Shown here one piece after another: positions 40,924 to 50,049 of a stretch of 64,000 nt of DNA. A program made the translations under genes and the position numbers. This DNA comes from Pseudomonas fluorescens (lineage in GTDB: Bacteria; Pseudomonadota; Gammaproteobacteria; Pseudomonadales; Pseudomonadaceae): assembly GCF_002022275.1 (NCBI RefSeq), contig NZ_MSDF01000001.1, positions 186,001 to 250,000 of the forward strand, given 5' to 3'. The notes below the pieces were generated by a model that was given only the letters and a program-made list of their open reading frames with translations, had not been told where the DNA came from and did not search any database. Position 1 is the stretch's first letter, and each line of letters opens with the position of its first letter.

Positions 40924-42120
40924 ATGAGCCTGTTCTCCGCTGTCGAAATGGCACCACGCGATCCAATCCTGGGCCTCAACGAAGCATTCAACGCCGACAC
41001 ACGAACCACCAAGGTCAACCTTGGCGTGGGCGTTTATTGCAACGAGGAGGGGAAGATTCCACTCTTGCGTGCCGTTGCCGAAGCGGAAGCCATTCGCGTG
41101 GCGCAACACGCCGCCCGTGGCTACTTGCCGATCGACGGTATCGCAGCCTACGACAAAGCCGTGCAAACCCTGCTGTTCGGCACTGAATCGCCGCTGCTGG
41201 CGGCTGGCCGCGTCACCACCGTACAGGCGGTTGGCGGCACCGGCGCACTGAAAATCGGCGCTGACTTCCTCAAGCAACTGCTGCCGGACGCCGTCGTTGC
41301 CATCAGCGACCCAAGCTGGGAAAACCATCGCGCGCTGTTCGAAACCGCCGGTTTCCCGGTGCAGAACTACCGCTACTACGACGCCGCCACCCACGACGTA
41401 AACCGTGCCGGCCTGCTCGAAGACCTCAACGCCCTGCCGCCGCAGTCGATCGTGGTGCTGCACGCCTGCTGCCACAACCCGACCGGCGTCGACCTGAGCC
41501 CGGCCGATTGGCAAAACGTGCTGGACGTGGTCAAGGCGAAAAACCTGGTGCCGTTCCTCGACATGGCCTACCAGGGCTTTGGCGACGGCATCCACGAAGA
41601 CGCCGCCGCCGTGCGCCTGTTTGCTGAGTCGGGCCTGACCTTCTTTGTGTCCAGCTCGTTCTCCAAGTCGTTCTCGCTGTACGGCGAACGTGTGGGCGCA
41701 CTGTCCATCGTTGGCGAATCCAAGGAAGAAAGCGCGCGCATCCTGTCCCAGGTCAAGCGCGTGATCCGCACCAACTACTCCAACCCGCCGACCCACGGCG
41801 CGGCGATCGTGGCTGCCGTGCTGAACAGCCCTGAGCTGCGCGCCCAGTGGGAAGCCGAACTGGCTGAAATGCGCCTGCGCATCCGCGGCATGCGCGAGCA
41901 GATGGTCGCCACGCTGGCCAAGGCTGCTCCGGGCCACGACTTCAGCTTCGTCGGCCGCCAGCGCGGGATGTTCTCCTACTCCGGCCTGACCGTGGAGCAA
42001 GTCACCCGCCTGCGCACCGAGTTCGGCATCTACGCACTGGACACCGGGCGTATCTGTGTGGCGGCGTTGAACCAGTCGAACATCGGCGCTGTGACCGAGG
42101 CGATTGTCAAGGTGCTGTAA
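40924..42120 (+). CDS. aspartate/aromatic amino acid aminotransferase
   Basis: A 398-residue class I PLP aminotransferase of the AspC/TyrB subfamily. Visible are the N-terminal PRDPILGLNEAFNAD, the HACCHNPTGVDL motif with the cofactor-binding Asn, the PLP lysine in SSSFSKSFSLYGERVG (about residue 246) and the substrate-carboxylate Arg near residue 374 (DTGRICVAALN). It transfers amino groups between glutamate and aspartate or aromatic acids. It could be tyrB, aspC or phhC; the sequence alone does not decide. Confidence 0.93.
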   Translation: MSLFSAVEMAPRDPILGLNEAFNADTRTTKVNLGVGVYCNEEGKIPLLRAVAEAEAIRVAQHAARGYLPIDGIAAYDKAVQTLLFGTESPLLAAGRVTTVQAVGGTGALKIGADFLKQLLPDAVVAISDPSWENHRALFETAGFPVQNYRYYDAATHDVNRAGLLEDLNALPPQSIVVLHACCHNPTGVDLSPADWQNVLDVVKAKNLVPFLDMAYQGFGDGIHEDAAAVRLFAESGLTFFVSSSFSKSFSLYGERVGALSIVGESKEESARILSQVKRVIRTNYSNPPTHGAAIVAAVLNSPELRAQWEAELAEMRLRIRGMREQMVATLAKAAPGHDFSFVGRQRGMFSYSGLTVEQVTRLRTEFGIYALDTGRICVAALNQSNIGAVTEAIVKVL

Positions 42121-42135
42121 GCCTTTGCGGTTGTG

Positions 42136-42165
42136 AAAAGGGGAAGCCAATGGCTTCCCCTTTTT
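42136..42165 (+). terminator. rho-independent terminator of the aminotransferase gene
   Basis: AAAAGGGGAAGCC-AAT-GGCTTCCCC followed by TTTTT, beginning 16 bases after the stop. Confidence 0.85.
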
Positions 42166-42217
42166 GTTGGCGAACCCACTAGACTGACCCCGATTGCCCC
42201 TTTGCTGTGAGAGCCTT

Positions 42218-42427
42218 ATGAGAAACGACGACCTGGACCTGCGCGCCGACCGCGACGAACTGCATGACTTCACCCCGCGCGCCCCGCAAGCCAAGCGCCA
42301 GAAAAGCCTGGTGCTGCAAGTGGCACTGGGTGTGTTTCTTGGCGGTTTGGCGTTGTGGTTGGTGCAACTGGGCGCGACGGCAATAATGGCCAAACTGGCG
42401 ATGGGCACACTCCAGTTTGGCGGCTGA
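42218..42427 (+). CDS. small single-pass membrane protein
   Basis: A 69-residue protein: a charged N-terminal 30 residues (MRNDDLDLRADRDELHDF, then a basic patch) followed by one transmembrane helix (about 33-60, LVLQVALGVFLGGLALWLVQ). The start is chosen for the ATG with a weak GAG upstream. Unknown function. It is isolated between a terminator and a REP pair. Confidence 0.6.
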   Translation: MRNDDLDLRADRDELHDFTPRAPQAKRQKSLVLQVALGVFLGGLALWLVQLGATAIMAKLAMGTLQFGG

Positions 42428-42440
42428 TAAAAATCAAAAA

Positions 42441-42529
42441 TGTGGGAGCGGGCTTGCTCGCGAATGCTGTGGGTCAGCCACAATATCTGTGTCGGATATA
42501 CCGCATTCGCGAGCAAGCCCGCTCCCACA
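42441..42529. repeat. REP inverted pair (GTGGGAGCGGGCTTGCTCGC type)
   Basis: Inverted cores TGTGGGAGCGGGCTTGCTCG and its inverse ending GCTCCCACA, between convergent genes. Confidence 0.9.
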
Positions 42530-42535
42530 CTGGAC

Positions 42536-43408
42536 CTAGGCAGCTACTAATCCGCGTTCCTCCAGCAACTTCACAAAACTGTTCAAACTCTGCGACACCG
42601 TCCCCCGCCGCCAGATCAGCCACGTGTGCAGGATGCGAAAGTTGTCCGCCAACGGCCACACGCTCACCGCCGCAAACCCCGGCATGCTTTCCAGCATGCT
42701 GCGCGGCATCAGCGCCAGGCCCGCCCCGGCGCTGACGCAGGCGAGCATGCCGTGGTAGGACTCGATCTCGAAGATCTTCCCCGGCACCGCGCCATCCTGT
42801 GAGAACCAGCGCTCAAAGTGATGCCGATACGAGCAGTTCGAGCGAAAGGTATAGATGCTCTCCCCCGCCACATCCTGGCCGCGCGTGATCGGCGCGTGGT
42901 GCAGCGGCGCGATCACCACCATTTCCTCCTCAAACACCGCCACCCCTTCCAGCGTGGCATGCAGCACCGGCCCATCGACAAACGCCGCCGCCAGCCGCCC
43001 GGAGAGTACGCCCTCGATCATCGTGCCCGACGGCCCGGTGCTCAGGTCCAGCTCGACCTTGGCGTGCTTCTGGTTATACGCCGCCAGCAACGACGGAATG
43101 CGCACCGCCGCTGTGCTTTCCAGCGAGCCCAGGGCAAAGGCGCCCTGAGGTTCCTCCCCCGCCACTGTAGCGCGCGCTTCCTGCACCAAATCAAGAATAC
43201 GCCGCGCATAGCCGAGGAAATTCCACCCCGCCGGTGACAGCCGCAGGCGGCTCTTCTCGCGGATAAACAATTCCACGCCCAGGTCCTGCTCCAGTTGCTT
43301 GATGCGCGTGGTCAGGTTCGACGGCACCCGATGAATCAACTGCGCGGCGGCGCTGATGCTGCCTTGCTCGGCAACGGCCTTGAAGATTTCCAGCTGCACC
43401 AGGTCCAA
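42536..43408 (-). CDS. ptrR: LysR-type regulator of the PtrR (YneJ) type
   Basis: A 290-residue LysR regulator. The helix-turn-helix region ([19 protein letters not shown], then [19 protein letters not shown]) has the unusual [11 protein letters not shown] recognition helix that I associate with E. coli PtrR. Both candidate starts are TTG; 43408 is preferred because GGAG lies seven bases upstream and it gives MDLVQLE. It is divergent from a succinate-semialdehyde dehydrogenase gene, as yneJ is from sad in E. coli, so it probably controls that gene in putrescine/GABA use. Confidence 0.78.
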   Translation of the reverse strand: MDLVQLEIFKAVAEQGSISAAAQLIHRVPSNLTTRIKQLEQDLGVELFIREKSRLRLSPAGWNFLGYARRILDLVQEARATVAGEEPQGAFALGSLESTAAVRIPSLLAAYNQKHAKVELDLSTGPSGTMIEGVLSGRLAAAFVDGPVLHATLEGVAVFEEEMVVIAPLHHAPITRGQDVAGESIYTFRSNCSYRHHFERWFSQDGAVPGKIFEIESYHGMLACVSAGAGLALMPRSMLESMPGFAAVSVWPLADNFRILHTWLIWRRGTVSQSLNSFVKLLEERGLVAA

Positions 43409-43512
43409 GTCATTCTCCAATCGTGAATGTATTGCTTAATATTATTCAGTTTCCAGAAAAGAGATAGCCCCGTACGCTGAACTCAACTTAAATCACTGCG
43501 CAGGACGGTGCC

Positions 43513-44895
43513 ATGAACGCGACTACCCACGCTCTCTCGATCAACCCGGCCACTGGCGAAACCGTCGGCAGCTACCCCTACGAAACCGAGGCGCAACTGG
43601 ACGCCGCCCTCAACCGCGCGACTGGCGCCTTCCGCACCTGGCGCCGCCAGCCGGTGAGCCAACGCGCGGAACTGCTGCTGGCCCTGGCCGCCGCCCTGCG
43701 GGTACAAGCCGAAGACATGGCGCAGATGATCACCCTGGAAATGGGCAAACCCATCGCCCAGGCCCGTGCCGAGATCGAAAAATGCGCGCAACTCAGCGAG
43801 TGGTACGCCGCTCACGGCCCGGCCATGCTCGCCCCGGAACCGACGCTGGTGGACAACGGCACCGCCCACATCGAATACCGCCCGCTGGGCCCTATTCTCG
43901 CCGTGATGCCGTGGAACTTCCCGGTCTGGCAAGTGCTGCGCGGCGCGGTGCCGACCCTGCTCGCCGGCAACACCTACCTGCTCAAACACGCGCCGAATGT
44001 GATGGGCAGTGCCTACCTGATCCAGCAGGCCTTTAAAAAAGCCGGTTTCGCCGAAGGCATTTTTGAAGTGCTCAACGTGACCCAGGACGGCGTGTCCAAC
44101 GCTATCGCCGACCCCCGCGTCGCCGCCGTCACCCTGACCGGTAGCGTGCGCGCCGGTATCGCCATCGGCTCCCAGGCCGGTGCCGCGCTGAAAAAATGCG
44201 TGCTGGAACTGGGCGGTTCAGACCCGTTCATCGTGCTCAACGACGCCGACCTCGACGCCGCCGTGCAGGCCGCGCTGATCGGCCGCTTCCAGAACAGCGG
44301 CCAAGTCTGCGCCGCCGCCAAGCGTCTGATCATCGAAGCGGGCGTGGCAGAGGCGTTTACCGCCAAATTCCTCGAAGCCAGCCGCGCGCTGGTGATGGGC
44401 GACCCGACACAGGCCGCCACTTACATCGGCCCAATGGCCCGCTTCGACCTGCGCGACGAGCTGCACGGCCAGGTCCAGGCCACGCTGGAAGAAGGCGCGA
44501 CGCTATTGCTGGGCGGCAATAAAGTGCCCGGCTCCGGCAACTACTATGAGCCGACCGTGCTGGCAGGCGTGACCGACCAGATGACCTCATTCAAACAGGA
44601 ACTGTTCGGCCCGGTGGCCTCGATCATCACCGCGCGCGATGCCGACCATGCTGTGGCGCTGGCCAACGACAGCGAGTTCGGATTGACGGCGAGCATCTTC
44701 ACCACTGATTCGGCGAAGGCGCGGGATATTGCCGATCAGCTGGAAACCGGTGGGGTCTTCGTCAACGCGTTCAGCGTCTCCGACCCTCGGGTGGCGTTTG
44801 GTGGCGTGAAGAAAAGCGGGTTTGGGCGGGAGTTGTCGCACTTTGGCGTACGCGAATTCTGCAATGCGCAGACGGTGTGGCTGGATCGCAAGTAA
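43513..44895 (+). CDS. sad: succinate-semialdehyde dehydrogenase, Sad (YneI) type
   Basis: A 460-residue aldehyde dehydrogenase. It has the MPWNFPVWQVLRG segment near residue 136, the NAD-binding LTGSVRAGIAIG, the general-base Glu in VLELGGSDPF (about residue 237) and the catalytic Cys in NSGQVCAAAKR (about residue 271). Length and MPWNFP agree with the Sad branch that oxidises succinate semialdehyde from GABA/putrescine breakdown. It is divergent from a PtrR-like regulator. An AGGA precedes the ATG. Confidence 0.85.
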   Translation: MNATTHALSINPATGETVGSYPYETEAQLDAALNRATGAFRTWRRQPVSQRAELLLALAAALRVQAEDMAQMITLEMGKPIAQARAEIEKCAQLSEWYAAHGPAMLAPEPTLVDNGTAHIEYRPLGPILAVMPWNFPVWQVLRGAVPTLLAGNTYLLKHAPNVMGSAYLIQQAFKKAGFAEGIFEVLNVTQDGVSNAIADPRVAAVTLTGSVRAGIAIGSQAGAALKKCVLELGGSDPFIVLNDADLDAAVQAALIGRFQNSGQVCAAAKRLIIEAGVAEAFTAKFLEASRALVMGDPTQAATYIGPMARFDLRDELHGQVQATLEEGATLLLGGNKVPGSGNYYEPTVLAGVTDQMTSFKQELFGPVASIITARDADHAVALANDSEFGLTASIFTTDSAKARDIADQLETGGVFVNAFSVSDPRVAFGGVKKSGFGRELSHFGVREFCNAQTVWLDRK

Positions 44896-44947
44896 GCCGG
44901 AAACGGCTGCTTTGGCTGAATGATTCCATCATGCCAGGCGGACGTCC

Positions 44948-45118
44948 TGTGGCGAGCGGGCTTGCCCCGCGTTGGGCTGCGAAGCGGCCCTGGAACCTGA
45001 CAATGCGGTGTGTCTGAATAAGCGCGGTGGCCTTGATGGGGCCGCTTCGCAGCCCAACGCGGGGCAAGCCCGCTCGCCACAGCAAGCCCGCTCGCCACAG
45101 GAAGCCCGCTCGCCACAG
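44948..45118. repeat. long inverted repeat with an 18-bp tandem repeat at its right end
   Basis: TGTGGCGAGCGGGCTTGCCC and GGGCAAGCCCGCTCGCCACA form the outer arms, with a second complementary pair inside (CGTTGGGCTGCGAAGCGG and inverse). The right REP half is then repeated as three 18-base units (45065-45082, 45083-45100 and 45101-45118) of the form CAAGCCCGCTCGCCACAG, the last with one change. Confidence 0.88.
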
Positions 45119-45150
45119 AGAGTGTCTGCTCAGCAAAGTCATCCTGCGGG

Positions 45151-46167
45151 TCACAACAGCGGCAACCTCACCACAAACTCACTGCCCTTCCCATGGCCCT
45201 CGCTGGTGGCGGTCACTTTGCCGCCATGGGCTTCAACCAATTCGCGCACCACGGTCAAGCCAATCCCCAGGCCCGAGCCGTTGAAGCCGATGGCATGCTC
45301 GTCCTGGACATAGGGATCAAAGATGTACGGCAATGATTTGGCCGAAACGCCAATGCCATTGTCCGCGATGCTGATCTTCAATACCTGCGCCTCAACCTTC
45401 ACCGACAATTCGATGGTGCCCGCCACCTGGGTGTATTTAGCCGAGTTGGCCAGCAGGTTATGCAGAATCTGCGCGAGGCGAATCGGGTCACCACTGATCA
45501 TCACTACACCTTCCGGCAAATGCGCCGCGAACTGCTGCTGTTTCGCGTGCATCACCGGGCCGCAGGCATCAATCGCGTCCCTCAGGATTTGCAGCATATC
45601 GACGTCACGGCAGTTGATCCGCAGCTTGCCGGTGCTCACGCGGGACACGTCCAACAGGTCATCAACCAACTGCGAAATATGCTGCACTTGCCCCTCAATC
45701 AGCTCGCGCATGCGCGGTAGCTGGTCACTCGGCAGCCGAACCATGCGCTCGGCGATCATGCTGATCGGCGTCAACGGGTTACGCAGCTCGTGCGCCACCA
45801 TCGCCAGGATGCTTTTCTGCTGGCCCAGCGCACGCTCGGCCGTGGCCTGCAAGTCCTGGGCGCTGAGCGCGGCGATGACCAACTGCGCATTCGCCTCGCG
45901 CAGTTCCTGGTACAAGCGTTGCTCCTCCAAACGCGGAGGCGTTGCGGCGTCGGATTGCGCCAAAAGGATCGCCAGCACCAGTTGCTGATTGGCCTCGATC
46001 ACTTGCTCGATCTGTTGGGTATCGACCAAACGATCACTGGCGTCGGTCAGTTGCTGTTGCAAGGCGGCTAATACGGCGCGGGCTTCAACGGTTTTTTGGC
46101 CAAGCAGGAAGAGTTCGTGGGCCGCATTGGTCAGCGCACTCTCTTTCTTGCCGCCGTTTTCACTCAT
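45151..46167 (-). CDS. soluble sensor histidine kinase of the KaiC-like operon
   Basis: A 338-residue kinase without membrane segments. Residues 10-115 are helical and coiled-coil-like; the HisKA phosphoacceptor is His126 in MVAHELRNPLTPIS; the ATPase domain (about 230-338) has LHNLLANSAKYT, DNGIGVS and GSGLGIGLTVV. There is no receiver domain and no regulator gene beside it, so its partner is elsewhere. It begins 9 bases after the KaiC-like gene, which suggests that the ATPase or the small upstream protein supplies its input. Confidence 0.9.
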   Translation of the reverse strand: MSENGGKKESALTNAAHELFLLGQKTVEARAVLAALQQQLTDASDRLVDTQQIEQVIEANQQLVLAILLAQSDAATPPRLEEQRLYQELREANAQLVIAALSAQDLQATAERALGQQKSILAMVAHELRNPLTPISMIAERMVRLPSDQLPRMRELIEGQVQHISQLVDDLLDVSRVSTGKLRINCRDVDMLQILRDAIDACGPVMHAKQQQFAAHLPEGVVMISGDPIRLAQILHNLLANSAKYTQVAGTIELSVKVEAQVLKISIADNGIGVSAKSLPYIFDPYVQDEHAIGFNGSGLGIGLTVVRELVEAHGGKVTATSEGHGKGSEFVVRLPLL

Positions 46168-46176
46168 GAGTCGGGC

Positions 46177-47655
46177 TCACACATGTTTTTCTCCTGTCAC
46201 CGCAACGGCCGGCACCTGTTTGGTTGGCCGACCGCCCAACAACCCCTCCTGCTCGGGCAGCATGTCGCGAATCTGCAGGCCGTTGTCGTCGATGTGGTAC
46301 TGGCGTAGCTCGTCGGAGTGGGCGCTGGCGCGCACCTTGACCACCGCCATGATGCGCAGCAGGCGGCTCTCGACCTCGATATAGCGCTGCACGATGATCG
46401 CGTCGGTCAAAAAGGCCGTGCCGTAGGGGCTGAAACGCAGGTCGGTGTAGCGGTCTTCCAGCTCCGAAGTCATCAACACACTGACCCCGGCGCCGGTCAG
46501 CGCGGTGACCATGCGCGACAACGACTCGCGAAAATCCGCGCGAAAGGTCGGTGCCAGCGCCAGTTCAAAGCCCGACAGCGAGTCGATCACCACGCGCGTC
46601 GCCTTCAAGCGGCCGATTTCGCTGAGCAGCAATTGCACGATTTCATCGATCGACAGGTCCGGCGCGCGGCTGTCCACCAGGCCCACCTGATCGTTTTCGA
46701 TCAACTTGGCCAACTGAGGGTTTTGCGAATGGTTGGGGCGTTGCTCGAACACCGCAATCACCCCGGTTTCCCCATTGCGCGCGCCTTCGGCCAAAAAGGT
46801 CGCGGCCAGAATGCTTTTGCCCGAACCCGACGGCCCGGCCACCAGCAACGAATAGCCACGAGGCAGGCCGCCGCCGAGCATTTCATCGAGTTTCGGCACG
46901 CCCATTTTCAGGCGTGTGATCGGGAACGTCGGCGGCGCTTCAACCGACGGGTCGCGCGCGGCCGGCGGGAATACCTGGATGCCCGCAGTGGCAATACGGA
47001 AGGTGTGCAGCCCCGGCAACGTCGGCTGGCCGCGCATCTTCATGATTTCCATCTTGCGCACCATCGAGTTGCGCTCGACGCTTTGGCGCAGCCAGATCAG
47101 GCCATCGGCCACGGTGAAGATGGGGTTGGTGTCGGTTTCGGTGAAATATTCGCCGATCAGGAAAGTGGTGGCCTGCCAGGTGGTCATCAACATGCCCAGT
47201 TGCTGAACGAACTGCGGCAGGTTGTTGTTTGGGTTGTCCTGGGTCTGGCTGGCCAACACCACGGAGCGGAACGAATCGACAAACACCAGCGCCGGCGAAT
47301 ATTTCTCCACCTCGCTGACGATGCGCCGCAAGACCTCATCCAGGTCGCCTGCCAGGGTGTCGCTGGCCAGGTTGATATAGCGAATCGACTGGTTAATCGC
47401 CTCGCTGTCGAAAAAATCGAATTGCTGCTGATAGCGCAGCATTTTCAGCGGCGGCTCACCGAGCACGGTAAAGAACAGCGCCGGACGCTCCGGCGTCGCG
47501 AGGGCAAACATCATCTGATGCGCCAGGGTGGTTTTGCCGCAGCCCGGCGGGCCGGCGATCAGGTTGAACGAAAACTCCGGCAAGCCACCGCCCAGGACCT
47601 CGTCCAGTCCTGGCACGCCCGTGGCCAGACGGTTGATAGTCACTTTGGTGCTCAT
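46177..47655 (-). CDS. KaiC-like double-domain RecA-fold ATPase
   Basis: A 492-residue protein with two KaiC domains. The first starts GVPGLDEVLGGGLPE and has Walker A AGPPGCGKTT (residues 34-43); the second starts GVPKLDEMLGGGLPRG with AGPSGSGKS near residue 275 and a Walker B-like VVIDSLSGFELA. The paired catalytic glutamates of KaiC read GE (first) and EQ (second), so activity may differ from the clock protein. The start MSTKVTIN overlaps the upstream stop (ATGA). No kaiA or kaiB gene is adjacent. Such proteins occur outside cyanobacteria and are linked to stress or signalling rather than a proven clock. Confidence 0.9.
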   Translation of the reverse strand: MSTKVTINRLATGVPGLDEVLGGGLPEFSFNLIAGPPGCGKTTLAHQMMFALATPERPALFFTVLGEPPLKMLRYQQQFDFFDSEAINQSIRYINLASDTLAGDLDEVLRRIVSEVEKYSPALVFVDSFRSVVLASQTQDNPNNNLPQFVQQLGMLMTTWQATTFLIGEYFTETDTNPIFTVADGLIWLRQSVERNSMVRKMEIMKMRGQPTLPGLHTFRIATAGIQVFPPAARDPSVEAPPTFPITRLKMGVPKLDEMLGGGLPRGYSLLVAGPSGSGKSILAATFLAEGARNGETGVIAVFEQRPNHSQNPQLAKLIENDQVGLVDSRAPDLSIDEIVQLLLSEIGRLKATRVVIDSLSGFELALAPTFRADFRESLSRMVTALTGAGVSVLMTSELEDRYTDLRFSPYGTAFLTDAIIVQRYIEVESRLLRIMAVVKVRASAHSDELRQYHIDDNGLQIRDMLPEQEGLLGGRPTKQVPAVAVTGEKHV

Positions 47656-48086
47656 GGCGAAATTTCCTGCGAAGAGGTGTCGCTCGAAGAAGGCAGCCAC
47701 ACGTCAGCAAGCAAACGCGCGGTGAGTGAGGGCCCGATCAGCGTGGTCAGTAGCTCGTAGAGAGTCGTCAGCAACACCTCACCGAAAAACAGCGCATCGG
47801 TTTCGTTTTGCTCCACGAGTGCGGATTTGAGGGCAATCAGGTCCATCGTGGCCAGCACACTGTCATACGTGTGGGCCAGCCGTGGATGGTTGGAGACGCA
47901 CAGATGGAGGCTGCGACGGTACAGCGCGGCAACTCCCTGCTGGCCGATGATGGGTGCCAGTGCGGCGCCCATATCCTGCAAAATCGAAACAATCGCCTCG
48001 GCGATGCTTGCAGTGTCAGCGTGCGGACCAACACGGTGCGCCAGAGAAGCTACGATCCGGCGGCTCTCTTCGCTAAGCGTGGGCAT
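47652..48086 (-). CDS. small helical protein, first gene of the KaiC-like operon
   Basis: A 144-residue protein that I do not recognise. It is predicted largely helical, with hydrophobic patches (SIAEAIVSILQDMGAALAPI, then ALFFGEVLLTTLYELLTTL) and a polar Ser/Thr tail. It does not look like KaiB, which has a thioredoxin-like fold and about 100 residues. Its stop overlaps the start of the KaiC-like gene (ATGA), indicating translational coupling and probably a physical or regulatory link. It might be the sensor or adaptor of the kinase; that is inference. Confidence 0.75.
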   Translation of the reverse strand: MPTLSEESRRIVASLAHRVGPHADTASIAEAIVSILQDMGAALAPIIGQQGVAALYRRSLHLCVSNHPRLAHTYDSVLATMDLIALKSALVEQNETDALFFGEVLLTTLYELLTTLIGPSLTARLLADVWLPSSSDTSSQEISP

Positions 48087-48349
48087 GACTGACTAATATC
48101 TGATGAACAGTCCCCTAGCCTACACCCTATATCCGCAGATAGAGACCTTGATGGGCAAAGCAGGCCAAATGGCCGGCGTTGAGGCTCATGCCAGTCAGCT
48201 CAGAGATCCGGCGGGCAACCGATAACCTTCGATGATCATGCCCACGCAGAGCGTGGATTCAGCAGCCTCTGAGAATTGTGTCGATACATACCGCTATCGC
48301 AGACATGCCAGCGCCCACCGTTGAACGAGGCTGCTTTGAGTGAGCAGCT

Positions 48350-49390
48350 TCAGTTCTGCCAGCACTGTGCATACCGTTCGCACACGCCATAACGCTTGTC
48401 CATGTCGGCCATGTGTGACCAGCTCTCAGCTGCAACTTCTTTTTCCAACTGCTCGCTGAGTCGGCGGTAGACCTGCAGCATCGAGCTGTTGAGCGCCAAC
48501 GATTGGGTGATATCGGTTGCGGGGGTATCGGGCACCAGTGTTTTGATCGTGAGGGTTTCCATACGCGAGAGACGCTCGCGGTAAGCAACCTTGTACTGCT
48601 CAAGCGCCTTGGCTTTTATCCCGCGTGTTTGAGCCAGGTAAGACTCGACGTTTTGGCGATATTCCGCCCAATACGCCGCCGGCAGATCAAGGTTCATCAG
48701 GGCCTTGCGCTTGCTGACCACCAGATCGACTGCGTCGACCCGCGCGCTTTCGCTGAGCGGCGTGGCTGCGGGTTTCATGTCCGCAATGATGCTCTGCGAG
48801 ACAATCTGCTCAATCAAGGCGTCACGCTCAGGCGTAGATGACAGACCTGGCGGGGGCACCGGGAACAACGCGTTGGCGCCCATGCAACTGGGTATTCCTT
48901 TATTCACCATCGGCACCAGCGTGCGCGCCACCTGGCCCTGTACCGTGTGCAGGCGCTTGAGCATGGTCAGGCACCGGCTGCCTACGCGGTTGAACGTCAG
49001 CTCGTATTCAGCACCACTCTGCGGAGAAAAGGTGAAGGCCGTGCCACACACCGAGCCGGTGTCTTGAGAGTTCACGTGCAGTAACTGCTCTTTATTCGGG
49101 GGCAGCCTGAATTCCAGGTAAGGCGTTTTCTCGGAGAGCGGCGGCATCGACATGTCCGCGCGCCTGCGGGTGTTGGCCAGCAACAGGTTGTTGAGGATGC
49201 CGGTGGTCTGGCCGCCGCAATGCTCATCGTCCAGAACGCTCAGAGTGGCACTGCTCATGTCGCTGATGAAGCGCAGCTTGGCGGCATCCGGGGTGGTGGC
49301 ATCGGGATAAGTGCCCGAAATGCTGCAACCGCTCAACATCAATGCGAAAGCCGTTGCACCGAAGGCACGACGTGCAAAAAACTGACTCAT
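48350..49390 (-). CDS. predicted lipoprotein of unknown function
   Basis: A 346-residue protein with a signal peptide ending in a lipobox (ALMLSGC, Cys22), so it should be lipid-anchored. Residues 35-160 contain several Cys (DEHCGG, GSVCGT, GSRCLTM) and beta-rich sequence; the C-terminal part is helical and rich in charged residues. I do not recognise a domain. A second lipoprotein gene is divergent from it across an 85-base gap, so they may share control and act together in the envelope. Confidence 0.75.
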   Translation of the reverse strand: MSQFFARRAFGATAFALMLSGCSISGTYPDATTPDAAKLRFISDMSSATLSVLDDEHCGGQTTGILNNLLLANTRRRADMSMPPLSEKTPYLEFRLPPNKEQLLHVNSQDTGSVCGTAFTFSPQSGAEYELTFNRVGSRCLTMLKRLHTVQGQVARTLVPMVNKGIPSCMGANALFPVPPPGLSSTPERDALIEQIVSQSIIADMKPAATPLSESARVDAVDLVVSKRKALMNLDLPAAYWAEYRQNVESYLAQTRGIKAKALEQYKVAYRERLSRMETLTIKTLVPDTPATDITQSLALNSSMLQVYRRLSEQLEKEVAAESWSHMADMDKRYGVCERYAQCWQN

Positions 49391-49475
49391 GAAAAGAGGT
49401 CATCCTTAACGCGATAGTGGCTAAACGCCCATCATAATGGGAAAGTAAGCTTTTTTTCGATGGAATGAAGATTGA

Positions 49476-50036
49476 ATGGGTAAGGTCAGTCAGCTATGTG
49501 TAGTCGGTGTCACAGCCTTGGTGAGTGCCTGCTCGTCATTGCCGCCGGAAATGGCACTGGACTCAACAGTGTATTCAGCAGAAAACGCCGGCCTGGTCCT
49601 GGGTGCGATGGTCGACGGCGGCCCTTACGGCACGTGGATGAATTTTCGCAACGTGAGCACTGCCAAAGATTATGGCTGGGGGCCCAAGGATTATTACTCG
49701 GCATGGTTGCCCGCCGGCACCTATGAAATGACGGACCTGGGCTCGCGTCGCGGCGTCATGGGCCCCTTCTCCAAACCGCTGCGATTTACCGTCACCAAGG
49801 GCCAGATCAATTACCTTGGCGAGATGACCTACGGCTGCCCACTCGCGGCACATCCTGTGGCTCTCTACGGTGTAAAAAACTGCGGCATTCTTGCGTTGGG
49901 CACCTGCACGGTCGACTACCCGAGCATCGGCGTATGCGTGGTGGACCGGCAGGAGCAGTCGGTTCGCACCTTCCTTAAACAACACCCGCAATTCTCCGAA
50001 CTGCCTGTCAAACCGGCAGTGATGTCGCCGCGCTAA
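49476..50036 (+). CDS. predicted lipoprotein of unknown function
   Basis: A 186-residue protein with signal peptide and lipobox (ALVSAC, Cys19), followed by a beta-rich domain (residues 40-160) with aromatic and glycine-rich segments (GAMVDGGPYGTWMNFRN, YYSAWLPAGTYEMTDLGSR) and several Cys. The APGTYEL-like turn resembles short carboxypeptidase-regulatory or DUF2846-type lipoprotein domains, but I cannot name it. Divergent from another lipoprotein gene. Confidence 0.75.
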   Translation: MGKVSQLCVVGVTALVSACSSLPPEMALDSTVYSAENAGLVLGAMVDGGPYGTWMNFRNVSTAKDYGWGPKDYYSAWLPAGTYEMTDLGSRRGVMGPFSKPLRFTVTKGQINYLGEMTYGCPLAAHPVALYGVKNCGILALGTCTVDYPSIGVCVVDRQEQSVRTFLKQHPQFSELPVKPAVMSPR

Positions 50037-50049
50037 TCGACTACCATAC

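Noticed and set aside
45065..45118. Three regularly spaced 18-base units, considered as a CRISPR array
   Set aside because: Units are directly adjacent with no spacers, derive from a REP arm and have no cas genes nearby.
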